NCBI GenBank assembly: GCA_016703785.1
Contig: JADJBM010000004.1
Location: forward strand, 1-64,000
Direction: 5' to 3'
Length of the DNA stretch: 64,000 nucleotides
From: Betaproteobacteria bacterium
Lineage (GTDB): Bacteria; Pseudomonadota; Gammaproteobacteria; Burkholderiales; Rhodocyclaceae
Notes under the pieces: model-generated
What the model saw: the letters and a program-made list of their open reading frames with translations, nothing else
The model's database searches: none
What the model was told of the DNA's origin: nothing
Part shown: piece by piece, positions 32,654 to 42,361 of the stretch
Layout: the number at the start of each line of letters is the position of its first letter
Position numbering within the stretch: position 1 is the stretch's first letter
Program-made: the position numbers and the translations under genes

Positions 32654-35038
32654 TTACAGAGCGACCTGCTGCCTGTCGCCGCCGGCCGCCGGCAGCAAGC
32701 CGGCGATCTCGGCGAACAGGCGTTCCGGCAGCACCGGCTTGCGCAGGACGGGGAAGTCCTCCGCGACCGCATCGAGAATCCCTCCAGGCGCGCTTTCGCC
32801 AGTGAGCAGCAGCACGGGCAGGTCCTGCCCGTAGTCGCGGCGCAGGCGGCGCGCCACGTCCACTCCGGATTCTTCGCCATGCAGCCGGTAATCGGCGATG
32901 ACGAGATCGGGTGCGCGGCCCTTCTTGCGCAGGGCGTCGCACACCTCAGCGTAAATGGCGCCAGCCGCCACGGCCAGGCCCCGTCCCGTCAGCAGGCCCT
33001 CCATGGCCACGCGAACCAGCCTGTCGTCCTCGACCAGGGCGATCAGGTAACGGTCCTGCAGGAAGCTCAATGGACGGCTCGTTGTCGCCTTGTCGCGCGC
33101 CGCCGCGGGCGCCGGCTGAGTGCGCACCGCGAACAGCGAGCCGCGGCCAGGCGTCGACTTGACGACCAGCCGTTCGCCGAGGAGGTCGGCGAGACGCTTG
33201 ACGATGGAAAGCCCGAGGCCCAGTCCCTTGTCGCGGTCGCGTCCCGGGTTGCCGACCTGGTAGTACTCCTCGAAGATCCTCTCGCGTTCGTTCTCGGCGA
33301 GGCCGGTGCCGGTATCCCGCACCTCCAGCCACAGGCGCCGGCCGCGCACCCTGCAGGCGACCAGCACGCCGCCGCGCGTGGTGTAGCGAATGGCATTGGA
33401 GACGAGGTTGCGCAGGATGCGTTCGAGGTGGAGCGGATCGCTCTCGCACCACTGCCGGGTCGGGCGGAAGCGCAGCCGCAAGCCCTTTTCCTGTGCGAGG
33501 GGCAGGAAGTCCGTCGCGATGCGGTCGAACATCTCCTGCACCGGGAAGTGCCGCAGCGTCACGGCGACCTTGCGGGCGTCAAGCCGCGAGATGTCGAGCA
33601 GCTCGCTGAACATGCCCTCGAGCGCGCGCACCGACTGGCCGATGCGCGCCACCAGCGCCTGGCTTGCCGGTGCGTGCTCGCGCGACGCCAGCTCACCCGC
33701 AAACATGCCCAGCGCGTGCAGCGGCTGGCGCAGATCGTGGCTGGCGGCGGCGAGGAAGCGCGATTTGGCGGCGTTGGCCGCCTCCGCCTCGGCCTTCGCC
33801 TGCGCGAGCTTCTCCATGTTGCTCACCAGTGCCGCGCTCTTTTGCGCGACCCGCTCGTCGAGCACCACGTTCATCTGCTCGATTCGTTGGTACGCCTGCA
33901 GGAAGCGGTGCGCCAGCAGCCAGCCGATGGCCGTGGTGAAGAACAGCGCTGCATACGGCACGAGGCGCACGCTGTCGAACATGCCGGGGCTGCCCACGGC
34001 GGCCCAGTCGTAAATGCCGAAAGAGAAAGCGACGGAACCGGCCAGCGTGATCAGCATTGCGCCCAGGCTGCGCTCGCGCAGCGCCTTGTTCGCGACCACC
34101 AGAAGCGGCACCAGCACGAAGCCGAGCATGCCGAGCAGGATGAACCGCGACGAATCCAGCACGGAAACCCAAGGCAGCAGCCCATACAGGATCAATGGCG
34201 ATGCGATCATGGCGGCGCGCAGCAGGCGCTCGTAGCGCGGCAGCGCAGCCCCGACGAAGCGCAGGCAGAACAGGCACAGCAGGCCGACGAACAGGAAGTA
34301 CAGCGCCGTCATGGCGATTTCCCAGTGCGGCTGGGGAATCGCCAGGTGGAACAGCACATCGACGACGTTGCGCACGCCCCAGACGATGGAGGCGGCCCCG
34401 AACAGGACGTAGGTGCTGTCGTCGCGGCGGCGCGACCAGAGGATCAGGAAGAAAATGCCGAGCAGGCCCAACGCCGCGGCCAGCCCCACCGGGCCGATGC
34501 TCTGCAGCGCCAGGCGCCGCCAGTAGGCATCGCGCAGCTCGGTCTGCGATCCGAACGCCGCCTCCGACACGCCGCTGTAATGCCCGGCCTGCCCCTCCAG
34601 GCGAACATGGATGAGGTTCTCCCCCGCGACGAGCGCGGCGGGCGGAATGGTGAACAGCAAGGGTCGCTTCCAGGTATTCATCGGCTCGCCGCCCGGCTCC
34701 ACAGTGCTGCCGACCAGACGCCCGTTGACGAAAACCGTCAGGCGGTCGCCGGCGCGCGGCAGATACAGCGCCTGCACCTGCGAAGGCACGGCGGGCACCT
34801 CCGTGCGGAAGCGATACCAGACCGTGCCAGAGAATTCCGGGCGGGAACGCTGCCACTCGTCGGGCAGGCGCTGCGGCTGCCACGCCTCCAGCTCGTCGGG
34901 CGGCTGCGCCGCATCGGACAGCAGGATGTCCGCCTTGTCGCACGGCTGCAGCGACGCCGAAGCGACGCCCGCCAGCAGCAGCACCGCCAGCGCGATGGCG
35001 CTCCGGAAGACCAACAGATTGAACAAGCGATGGAACAC
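32654..35038 (-). CDS. Hybrid sensor histidine kinase with 7TMR-DISM-like sensor and receiver domain
   Basis: The GTG at 35038 follows GGAGGA and gives 794 residues. A signal segment precedes a periplasmic beta-rich domain (about 30-180, GTVWYRFRTEVPAVP). Seven or eight TM helices follow (about 185-385), then a coiled coil (VLDERVAQKSAALVSNMEKL), a HisKA domain with SHDLRQPLHALG (about His 433), a HATPase with DTGTGLAENE and GLGLGLSIVKRL, and a receiver with the phospho-Asp in VIADYRLHG (about 715). The terminal receiver has no output domain. No partner regulator is adjacent. Confidence 0.92.
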   Translation of the reverse strand: MFHRLFNLLVFRSAIALAVLLLAGVASASLQPCDKADILLSDAAQPPDELEAWQPQRLPDEWQRSRPEFSGTVWYRFRTEVPAVPSQVQALYLPRAGDRLTVFVNGRLVGSTVEPGGEPMNTWKRPLLFTIPPAALVAGENLIHVRLEGQAGHYSGVSEAAFGSQTELRDAYWRRLALQSIGPVGLAAALGLLGIFFLILWSRRRDDSTYVLFGAASIVWGVRNVVDVLFHLAIPQPHWEIAMTALYFLFVGLLCLFCLRFVGAALPRYERLLRAAMIASPLILYGLLPWVSVLDSSRFILLGMLGFVLVPLLVVANKALRERSLGAMLITLAGSVAFSFGIYDWAAVGSPGMFDSVRLVPYAALFFTTAIGWLLAHRFLQAYQRIEQMNVVLDERVAQKSAALVSNMEKLAQAKAEAEAANAAKSRFLAAASHDLRQPLHALGMFAGELASREHAPASQALVARIGQSVRALEGMFSELLDISRLDARKVAVTLRHFPVQEMFDRIATDFLPLAQEKGLRLRFRPTRQWCESDPLHLERILRNLVSNAIRYTTRGGVLVACRVRGRRLWLEVRDTGTGLAENERERIFEEYYQVGNPGRDRDKGLGLGLSIVKRLADLLGERLVVKSTPGRGSLFAVRTQPAPAAARDKATTSRPLSFLQDRYLIALVEDDRLVRVAMEGLLTGRGLAVAAGAIYAEVCDALRKKGRAPDLVIADYRLHGEESGVDVARRLRRDYGQDLPVLLLTGESAPGGILDAVAEDFPVLRKPVLPERLFAEIAGLLPAAGGDRQQVAL

Positions 35039-35109
35039 GACTTCCTCCCCGGGCGGAAGGGTACCCGATTGCATGACGAAAGTCAGTGCCACAGAAGCAG
35101 GGACTGGTA

Positions 35110-38100
35110 CTAGTCTGCGCGGGACGGCGAGATGCGGTTCTTCATCGCGGCGTAGTAGAGCACCGGGATCACCACCAGGGTGAGCAGGGTCGACACGAAG
35201 ATGCCGAAGATCAGGCTGATGGCCAGGCCGTTGAAGATCGGGTCGTCGAGGATGAAGATGGCGCCGATCATGGCGGCCAGCCCCGTCAGCGCGATGGGCT
35301 TGGCGCGGATGATGCCGGCCTGGAGCACCGCCTCGGCGAAGTCCATGCCGCCGGCCACCTGCTCGTTGATGAAGTCCACCAGCAGGATGGAGTTGCGCAC
35401 GATGATGCCGGCCAGCGCGATCATGCCGATCATCGAGGTGGCGGTGAACTGGCTGCCGAGCAGCGCGTGGCCGGGCATGACGCCGATGATGGTGAGCGGG
35501 ATCGGCGCCATGATGATCAGCGGCACGAGGTAGCTCTTGAACTGCGCCACCACCAGCAGGTAGATCAGCACCAGGCCGACGGCGTAGGCGAGGCCCATGT
35601 CGCGGAAGGTCTCGTAGGTCACCTGCCACTCGCCGTCCCACTTCAGCGCGTAGCCGGCGTAGGGGTCCTTCGGCTGCTTGATGAAGTATTCGCCCAGCGT
35701 GCCGCCCTGCTCCAGGCGCATGCCGTTCACCTTGGCGCGGATGTCGAACATGCCGTACAGGGGCGAGTCGAGCTTGCCGCCCATGTCGCCGACGACGTAC
35801 ACCACCGGCAACAGGTCCTTGTGATAGATGGCCTTCTCGCGCTCTGTCTGGCGCACCTCGACCAGTTCCGACACCGGTACCAGTTTCCCGTCGCGCGCTC
35901 GCGCACCGTCAGCTTGAGCAGCGAGTCGATGGCGTTCTGCTTTTCCGGCGCGAGGGTCACGCGCACCGGGATCTCGTGCTTGGCGTCGCGCGAATGCACC
36001 GGGGTGACGTCCTCGCCGGCCAGGCCCATGCGCACCACCTCGACGATGTCCTTCTGCGCCACGCCGAGCAGCGCGGCCTTGCTCTGCGAGACGCGCAGCA
36101 CGACTTTTTGCGCATCGGCCTGCACGGAGTCATCCACGCCGAGGATGTCGGCCGTGCCCTCGAAAGCCTTGCGCACTTCCTTCGCCACGGCGATCTGGCC
36201 GGCGTAGTCCGGCCCGTAGATCTCGGCGACGATGGGCGAGAGCACCGGCGGCCCCGGCGGCACTTCCACCACCTTGGCGTTGCCGCCGTATTTCTGCGCG
36301 ATATCCATCACCCGGTCGCGCACGGAGACGGCGATCTCGTGGCTCTGCCGGCTGCGATCCTTCTTGTCGACCAGGTTCACCTGGATGTCGCCCAGCTCGC
36401 TGGAGGCGCGCAGGTAGTACTGGCGCACCAGGCCGTTGAAGTTGATCGGGCTGGCGGCGCCGGCATAGGCCTGGTAGTCGGTGACTTCCGGCACGGTGGC
36501 GATCTCGCCGCCGATCTCGCGCAGCACGCGCGCCGTCTCTTCGAGCGGCGTGCCGGTCGGCATGTCGAGCACGATCTGGAATTCGCTCTTGTTGTCGAAG
36601 GGCAGCATTTTCAGCACCACCAGCTGCACCAGCGCCAGCGACACCGAGACGATGATCGCCACGAGGATGCCGAGCCACAGCTTGCGCCGCGCCGCGCGGC
36701 CGCTGCGCTCGTCGAGGAAGGGCGTGACGTACTTGCGGAAGACGCGCGCGAACTTCCCCTCTCCCCCTGCCCCTCTCCCCGCGAGCGGGGCGAGGGGAGA
36801 AGGTTTGCTTCCCTCTCCCGCTGGCGGGAGAGGGACCGAGGGAGAGGGATGGTGCTTGCCGCCGAGCAGCTTCAGCGCCAGCCAGGGCGTGACGACGAAG
36901 GCGATGGCGAGCGAAATGAACATGCCCATCGAGGCGTTGATGGGAATCGGGCTCATGTAGGGACCCATGAGTCCCGAGACGAAGGCCATCGGCAGCAATG
37001 CGGCGATCACCGTGAACGTGGCGAGGATGGTCGGGCCGCCGACTTCGTCGACTGCCTTGGGGATGATCTCCCACAAATGCTTGTCCGGCTCCAGCTGCTG
37101 CCAGCGGTGGATGTTCTCCACCACGACGATGGCGTCGTCGACGAGGATGCCGATGGAGAAGATCAGCGCGAACAGCGAGACGCGATTCAGCGTGAAGCCC
37201 CAGGCCCAGGAGGCGAACAGCGTCGCCGCCAAAGTCAGCGTCACCGCCACGCCGACGATGACGGCTTCGCGCTTGCCCAATGCGAACAACACCAGCAGCA
37301 CGACTGCGGAGGTAGCGAAGGCGAGCTTGCCGATCAGTTTCTGCGCCTTGTCGGTGGCGGTGGCGCCGTAGTTGCGCGTGACCGTGAAGGCGACGCCCTC
37401 GGGGATCACCGTGCCCTTGAGCGCCTCGGCGCGGTGGATGACGGACTCGGCCACGTCGGCAGCGTTCACGCCCGGCTTCTTGGAGATCGACAGCGTGACC
37501 GCCGGGAATTCCCCTTCCTTGCTGCCATGCCAGACATATTGCGATGGCTGGTCCGGCCCGTCGCTGACGGCGGCGACGTCGGACATGAACACCGGCCGCC
37601 CGCCCGACACCCCCACCACCAGGCGCTTCACGTCGGCGGCGGTCTCGAGGAAAGTGCCGGTCTCGACGAGGATCTCGCGGTTGCCCGAAACAAGGCTGCC
37701 GGAAGGCTGCAGGGCGTTGGAGAGCTGCAGCGCGGCCTTGATGTCCTGCGCCGTGACGCCGCGCGAGTTCATGCGCTCGGCGTCCATGGCGACGCGCACG
37801 ATGTGGCCCGGTCCGCCCAGGGTTTCCACGTCGCGCGTGCCGGGGATACGCTTCATCTCGATCTCGACGGCGCGCGCCACCTGCTGCATCTCGAAGGCGG
37901 AGCGCTCGGCGTCCTTCGTCCAGAAGGTGAGCGTGACGATGGGCACGTCGTCGATGCCCTTCGGCTTGATGATCGGCTCGCCGACGCCGAGGTTGGGCGA
38001 GACCCAGTCGCGGTGCGAATTGACGGTGTCGTAGAGGCGCACCAGCGCCTGGATCGGGTCCTCGCCGACGACATACTGCACGGTGATGACCGCCATGCCG

Positions 38101-38366
38101 GGGCGCGAGACGGAATAGACATGCTCGATGCCGGCGATGCGCGAGAGCACCTGCTCGGCCGGCCGCGCCACCAGGTTCTCCACGTCGCGGGCCGAGGCGC
38201 CCGGGAAGGGGATGAAGACATTGGCCATCGTCACGTTGATCTGCGGCTCCTCCTCGCGCGGCGTCACCAGCACGGCGAAGAGGCCGAGCAGCAAGGCAAT
38301 CAGCGCGATGAGCGGCGTCATCTGCGAGCGCTGGAAGAGTTCGGCGATTTTTCCGGAGATGCCCAT
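35110..38366 (-). pseudogene. RND-family efflux permease, one-base frameshift near base 35890
   Basis: An AcrB/MexB-type proton-driven pump. The first part (879 codons, MGISGKIAELFQRSQMTPLI) covers both porter halves and the TM Asp pair in IGILVDDAIVVVENIH. At about 35890, after RERATG, the frame shifts; the next frame resumes with KLVPVSELVEVRQ... and runs through the last TM helices to 35110. One missing base restores about 1085 residues. A repeat-derived insertion of about 32 residues sits in the central cytoplasmic loop. It pairs with the fusion protein upstream; substrate unknown. Confidence 0.88.
36755..36852. repeat. Palindromic repeat inserted in frame inside the RND permease gene
   Basis: Hairpins CCTCTCCCCGC-GCGGGGCGAGGGG and CCCTCTCCCGC-GCGGGAGAGGG encode HHPSPSVPLPPAGEG, then SKPSPLAPLAGRG. 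They lie between the conserved LALKLLGGK and FARVFRKYV, where homologues have no such stretch. The length keeps the frame. The sequence matches the intergenic elements at 17027-17175 and 38384-38456. Confidence 0.8.
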
Positions 38367-38383
38367 TGCTTACCTGTTCAGTC

Positions 38384-38456
38384 CCCTCTCCCCGCACGCG
38401 GGAGGGGGAGAGAGCGCCCTCACCCCAGCCCTCTCCCGCCAGCGGGAGAGGGCGTA
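38384..38456. repeat. Intergenic CCCTCTCCC/GGGAGAGGG repeats between pump genes
   Basis: Two hairpins of the same family separate the fusion-protein and permease genes. They could act as processing or attenuation hairpins within the operon. Confidence 0.7.
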
Positions 38457-38540
38457 AAAGAAAAGGAGCGCAGGGACGGGATCAGAGGAAGGAGGAGGGA
38501 GGAAACCCCTGCCCCGTTATATCCCTGCGCTCACAGACCG

Positions 38541-39568
38541 TTACGGATTCGGCCGGGCGGTGATCCCCGCCTTGACCGGATCGAGTGCAACTTTTTCGCC
38601 GGCGGACAGCCCCGCCAGCACTTCATGGAAGCCGCCAGCCACCTGCGGTGAGGGGTTCTGAGAGCCGCACCTGGCGCAGGCGCGCCGCGTTCTTGTCGTC
38701 GATGACATACACCGCCGTCACCTCGCCCCGGCGCAACACGGCCGCGGCCGGCACCAGCAGCTTCTTCGCCGTGCCGGTGACAAAGTGGGCGCGGGCGAAC
38801 ATGCCGGGAATGATGCCGCTCAGGCCGTCCGGCAGGTTCGCTGGCAAATACGCGCGCGCCTGCACGGTGTGGGTGCGCGGATCGGCGGCGGGCAGCACTT
38901 CGACCTTCACCGCGTCGATCCACTTGCCCGGTCCCGGGGAATTCGATTTTCGCGCGCAGTTGGGCGCGCACCTCGGCCAGCTTGTACTGCGGGATGCTCG
39001 AGATCACGCGCAGGCCCTTCGGGTCGTACACGGTGATGAGCGGACTGCCCGGCGTGGCCATTTCGCCGCGCTCGGCGTGGCGCTGGGCGACGAAGCCGGT
39101 CAGCGGCGAGACGATGCTGGCGTGGCTGGCCGAGGCGGCGGCGGCGCCACTGCCGGCGCGCGCGGCGCGATAGTCGGCCTCGGCCTTGTCGAGCGCCGCC
39201 CGGCTGATGAATTTCTGTTCGTAGAGGTTCTTTGTGCGCTCGAAGTGGGCCTTGGCGTTGGCCAGCGTGGCCTGGCTGGCGGCATAGCCCTCGGCCGCCT
39301 CGCGCGCGTCGATGCGCATGAGGAGCTGGCCCTGCTTCACCGCGTCGCCGGCGTCGGCGCGCACCTCGACCACCCGTCCCGGCGCCTGGGCGGCAAGGGT
39401 GGCCTGCTTCACCGCCTCGATCACGCCTTCGGCCGGATAGGTCAGCTCGATCTCGCGCAGTTCGACGGTTGCGGTGGCCAGGGGCGCGGCTTGCGCCAGA
39501 GCCTGGCCAAAAGTCAGGCCCTGCAGGACGGCGACAACAAAAAGGATACGGTGGCGTATGGACGACAT
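38541..39568 (-). pseudogene. RND periplasmic fusion protein, two frameshifts
   Basis: The N-terminal part (signal peptide MSSIRHRILFVVAVLQGLTF..., lipoyl half AQAPGRVVEVRADAGDAVKQ, hairpin, second lipoyl half SIVSPLTGFVAQRH) is intact to about 38935. It then shifts into the frame of VKVEVLPAADPRTHTVQARA and FVTGTAKKLLVPAAAVL, and near 38640 shifts again to FHEVLAGLSAGEKVALDPVK, with a stop at 38541. Two indels restore a protein of about 340 residues. It is the first gene of the pump operon and lies behind an ArsR-type palindrome. Confidence 0.82.
39509..39532 (-). repeat. 24-bp dispersed motif, copy 8 (inside the fusion-protein signal peptide)
   Basis: Sense-direction copy of GCCG-N11-CTGACTT encoding AVLQGLTF within the signal peptide. 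Confidence 0.5.
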
Positions 39569-39574
39569 GGGCTG

Positions 39575-39596
39575 TATATTAGTATTTTCTTATATT
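39575..39596. promoter_or_regulatory. ArsR-type operator, copy 2 (RND pump)
   Basis: TATATTAG-TATTTT-CTTATATT, seven bases upstream of the fusion-protein ATG. The left arm is identical to that of copy 1, the spacer has the same length and the right arm differs at two bases. Confidence 0.6.
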
Positions 39597-39621
39597 CATT
39601 GTCAAGCTGGCTATCACTCTA

Positions 39622-39660
39622 AAAGAAAAAAGCCGCCGGGTGCCAGACCGGGCGGCCTTT
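39622..39660 (-). terminator. Terminator after sulfide:quinone oxidoreductase
   Basis: On the minus strand a GC-rich stem (GGCCGCCCGGTC with CCCGGCGGC) is followed by TTTTTTC, 20 bases beyond the sqr stop. It insulates the RND pump operon from sqr. Confidence 0.8.
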
Positions 39661-39678
39661 CGCTCCTAGCCCAGCGCT

Positions 39679-40950
39679 TCAGCGCTTCAGCTTCATGATG
39701 CCCAGCGCGCCCATCACCATCTTCTCGAAGACCGGCTCGGTGGTGCCCTTCTTCATCTTGCGCATGAAGTACTTCTCGAAGGCGATCTTGGCCAGGTGCA
39801 CCCACTTGCCCTCGGAGAACCAGTTCACGTTGCGCGGCGGAATCTGCGGCAGGGCGACGAAGGCCACGCCGGTGTCGCCGAAGTCGGCCAGGCACACCGC
39901 GTTCCAGGTGGCCTTCTCGTAGGGCTCCTTGCCGTCGACCTGGGCGCGGATGTTGTGCGCCGTGGCGGTGACCATCGATTCGATCATGTAGCCGGTCTTC
40001 GGCGCGCCCGTCGGCACCGGCGTCGCTTCCACCGGCGGGATCGCCACGCACACGCCGACGGAGTAAATATTCTTGAACTTCGGGTTGCGCTGGTGCTGGT
40101 CGATGAGGATGAAGCCGCGCGGGTTGGCCAGGCCCTCGATGCCGAAGACGGCGTCGATGCCCTTGAAGGCCGGCAGCATCATCGAGTACTTGAAGTCGAG
40201 CACGTGCTCTTTCTTCGGCGTGCCGTCCTCGTTGTGCTCGGTGACGTACATCTTGCCGGCCTCGACCTTGGTGGTCTTGGCGTTGCAGATCCACTTGATG
40301 TGGCGCTCGCGCATGGCCGACTCGAGCAGGCCCTTCGAGTCGCCGACGCCGCCCAGGCCGAGATGGCCGATGTAGGGTTCGGCGGTGACGAAGGTCATCG
40401 GCACCTTGTCGCGGATCTTGCGGCGGCGCAGGTCGGTGTCCATGATCATGGCGTACTCGTAGGCGGGGCCGTAGCAGGACGCCATCTGCACCGCGCCGAC
40501 GACGACGTGGCCGGGATCCTTGACGAATTCGTTCCAGGCCTTTTCCGCCTCGACCGCGTGGTCGACATGGCAGATCGAGTGGGTGTGGCCGTTCGGGCCG
40601 AGGCCCTCGACTTCCTCGAAGGCCAGCTTCGGGCCGGTGGCGATGACGAGATAGTCGTAGTCCATCTTGCTGCCGTCGCCGAGCTCGAGCTGGTTCGCAT
40701 CGGGCTGCACGCGGGTAACGCCGGCCGCCGAGAACTCGATGTTCTTGCGATTCAGGATGGTCGCCAGGTCGAGTTCGATGTCTTCGCGCTTGCGCCAGTT
40801 GACCGCCACCCAGGGGTTGGACGGCACGAAATGGAAAGTCGTCGAATTCGAAACGACGGTAATGCGGTCTTCCTTGCGCAGAATTTCGCGCATTTCGAAT
40901 GCCGCGGGCAGGCCGCCGATGCCGGCGCCCATGATCACTACATGTGCCAT
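39679..40950 (-). CDS. sqr: Sulfide:quinone oxidoreductase
   Basis: SQR oxidises sulfide to polysulfide or persulfide and reduces quinone at the membrane surface. The 423-residue flavoprotein has the FAD motif HVVIMGAGIGGLPAAFEM, the second dinucleotide region YDYLVIATGP, and two conserved cysteines in MASCYGPAYEY (about 159) and SVGVCVAIPP (about 302). A C-terminal amphipathic region is rich in Lys/Met. The pattern fits one of the non-type-I SQR groups. It has its own promoter and a notable 5' hairpin. A FCSD flavoprotein is an alternative, but no cytochrome partner is adjacent. Confidence 0.85.
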   Translation of the reverse strand: MAHVVIMGAGIGGLPAAFEMREILRKEDRITVVSNSTTFHFVPSNPWVAVNWRKREDIELDLATILNRKNIEFSAAGVTRVQPDANQLELGDGSKMDYDYLVIATGPKLAFEEVEGLGPNGHTHSICHVDHAVEAEKAWNEFVKDPGHVVVGAVQMASCYGPAYEYAMIMDTDLRRRKIRDKVPMTFVTAEPYIGHLGLGGVGDSKGLLESAMRERHIKWICNAKTTKVEAGKMYVTEHNEDGTPKKEHVLDFKYSMMLPAFKGIDAVFGIEGLANPRGFILIDQHQRNPKFKNIYSVGVCVAIPPVEATPVPTGAPKTGYMIESMVTATAHNIRAQVDGKEPYEKATWNAVCLADFGDTGVAFVALPQIPPRNVNWFSEGKWVHLAKIAFEKYFMRKMKKGTTEPVFEKMVMGALGIMKLKR

Positions 40951-40960
40951 CCTGATCTCC

Positions 40961-40998
40961 TCTCTTGAGTTGTTCTAGAACCGTTCCTGCTCAAGAGA
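40961..40998 (-). promoter_or_regulatory. 5' hairpin/dyad ahead of sqr
   Basis: TCTCTTGAG and CTCAAGAGA form perfect 9-base arms 20 bases apart, with GTTCTAGAAC nested inside. On the minus strand GATAAT lies just upstream, so the transcript could begin with this hairpin, and the 3' arm runs into the AGAGAGGAG Shine-Dalgarno sequence. It may be an operator or an RNA element controlling translation. Confidence 0.5.
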
Positions 40999-41071
40999 TT
41001 ATCCGGCTCCGGGAGACCCCTGCGGAATCGCGATTGCAATGCGTGGATTATGAATATCTATAATTTCAGGC

Positions 41072-42361
41072 TTAAACCTTCTCGCGCCAGATGTTGCGGC
41101 AGCCGGTCTCCCGCACGAACAGGGTGGCGACCGCACCCATCGCCGCGAAGGCGGCCATGAGAATCAGCCCGCCGTTGTAGTCGCCCGGCGAATACAGGCG
41201 CGCGCCCCCTTCCATTGCCCCCTGCCATCCCTGATCCATGACCCAGCCGACCAGCGGCTGCAGGATGGACGGGCCGAGGAAGACGCCGACATTCACCACG
41301 CTGGTGGCCATGCCGGACAGGAGTGGCGGGTTCACCTCCTTGGCGCAAGCCCAGGACAAGGTGAGGCTGGCGGTGACCAGCCCCATGACGGCGCACAGCG
41401 CGTAAGTGAGCGCTGACGAAAGAGGGCCGGAGGCGATCCACAGCCACCAGCCAAGGGCATGCAGGATGGCGCCGCCGATCATGAGCGGCTTGCGCCGCTT
41501 GATGCGGTCGGAGAGCGGCCCGGCAATCAAGCAGCCGATGGCGAAGCCGCCGAAATAGACGCTGAGGTGATTGGAGGCCACTGCCCGGGTCATGCCATGC
41601 ACCTGCGTGAAGTACGGCACGGCCCACAGGCCGGCAAAGGCAAAGAAGCTGCCGGCAATGCCCATGTTCACGAAGAAGCCCGGCCAGGTGTCGCGGTTCT
41701 TCATGACGGCGAGCAACCCGCCCATCCAGGCCGTGCGATCGGCACGGGCGCCCACATGCCCTGCGGCACCCTGCTCGCCCGGCTTGTCCTGCACCAGAAA
41801 CCAGGAAAGGACGCCGATGAGCAGAGACAGCACACCGATGACCACGAACACCACGCGCCAGCCGGCCGTCTGCGCCGCCCAGGCGAGCGGCGTTCCGGCC
41901 GTCATGGTGCCGGCATTGCCGATGAACATCAGCGTGCCGGTGAGCGTGGCGAAGCGGCTTTCCTCGTACCAGACTGCAATGAGTTTCAGCATGGCGATGA
42001 AGGCCACCGAGACGCCGAGCCCGACCAGGGTGCGGCCGAGCACCGCCATCTCGAAACCCGGCGCCAGGCCGAACAGCAGCGATCCGATGCCGGCGACGAT
42101 GCCGCCGAGCGTGAGGATCTTGCGCGGCCCCAGCGTGTCGGCGAGCACGCCGGTGGGGATCTGCATCACGGTATAGACGTAGAAGTAGGTCGCCGCCAGC
42201 ACGCCGAGCGAGGCGGCGCTGGCCTCGAAGGCGGCGGCGAGGTCGCTCGCGATGGCCGCCGGCGCGACGCGATGGAACATCGACATGAGATACGACCCCA
42301 GCGCCAGCAGCATGACGACGTTGCGCAGGCGCTTTTGTGCCGGGTTGAGTTCAAGAGTCAT
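41072..42361 (-). CDS. MFS transporter, probably for an organic anion
   Basis: A 429-residue permease with 12 predicted TM helices. It starts MTLELNPAQKRLRNVVMLLA and carries the motif-A-like loop GVLADTLGPRKILTLGG between TM2 and TM3. The sequence YLMSMFHRVAPAAIASDLA is typical of the anion/sugar-phosphate-like MFS group. Its start overlaps the stop of the hydroxyacid dehydrogenase gene by four bases (ATGA). This supports transport of a hydroxyacid or related carboxylate handled by that enzyme. Confidence 0.88.
   Translation of the reverse strand: MTLELNPAQKRLRNVVMLLALGSYLMSMFHRVAPAAIASDLAAAFEASAASLGVLAATYFYVYTVMQIPTGVLADTLGPRKILTLGGIVAGIGSLLFGLAPGFEMAVLGRTLVGLGVSVAFIAMLKLIAVWYEESRFATLTGTLMFIGNAGTMTAGTPLAWAAQTAGWRVVFVVIGVLSLLIGVLSWFLVQDKPGEQGAAGHVGARADRTAWMGGLLAVMKNRDTWPGFFVNMGIAGSFFAFAGLWAVPYFTQVHGMTRAVASNHLSVYFGGFAIGCLIAGPLSDRIKRRKPLMIGGAILHALGWWLWIASGPLSSALTYALCAVMGLVTASLTLSWACAKEVNPPLLSGMATSVVNVGVFLGPSILQPLVGWVMDQGWQGAMEGGARLYSPGDYNGGLILMAAFAAMGAVATLFVRETGCRNIWREKV

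Noticed and set aside
35070..35100. Additional copy of the 24-bp motif
   Set aside because: The CTGACTTT core is present but GCCG is absent at the right distance.
37222..37245. Additional copy of the 24-bp motif in the RND gene
   Set aside because: Only the core matches; it is explained by the coding sequence TLTLAATL.
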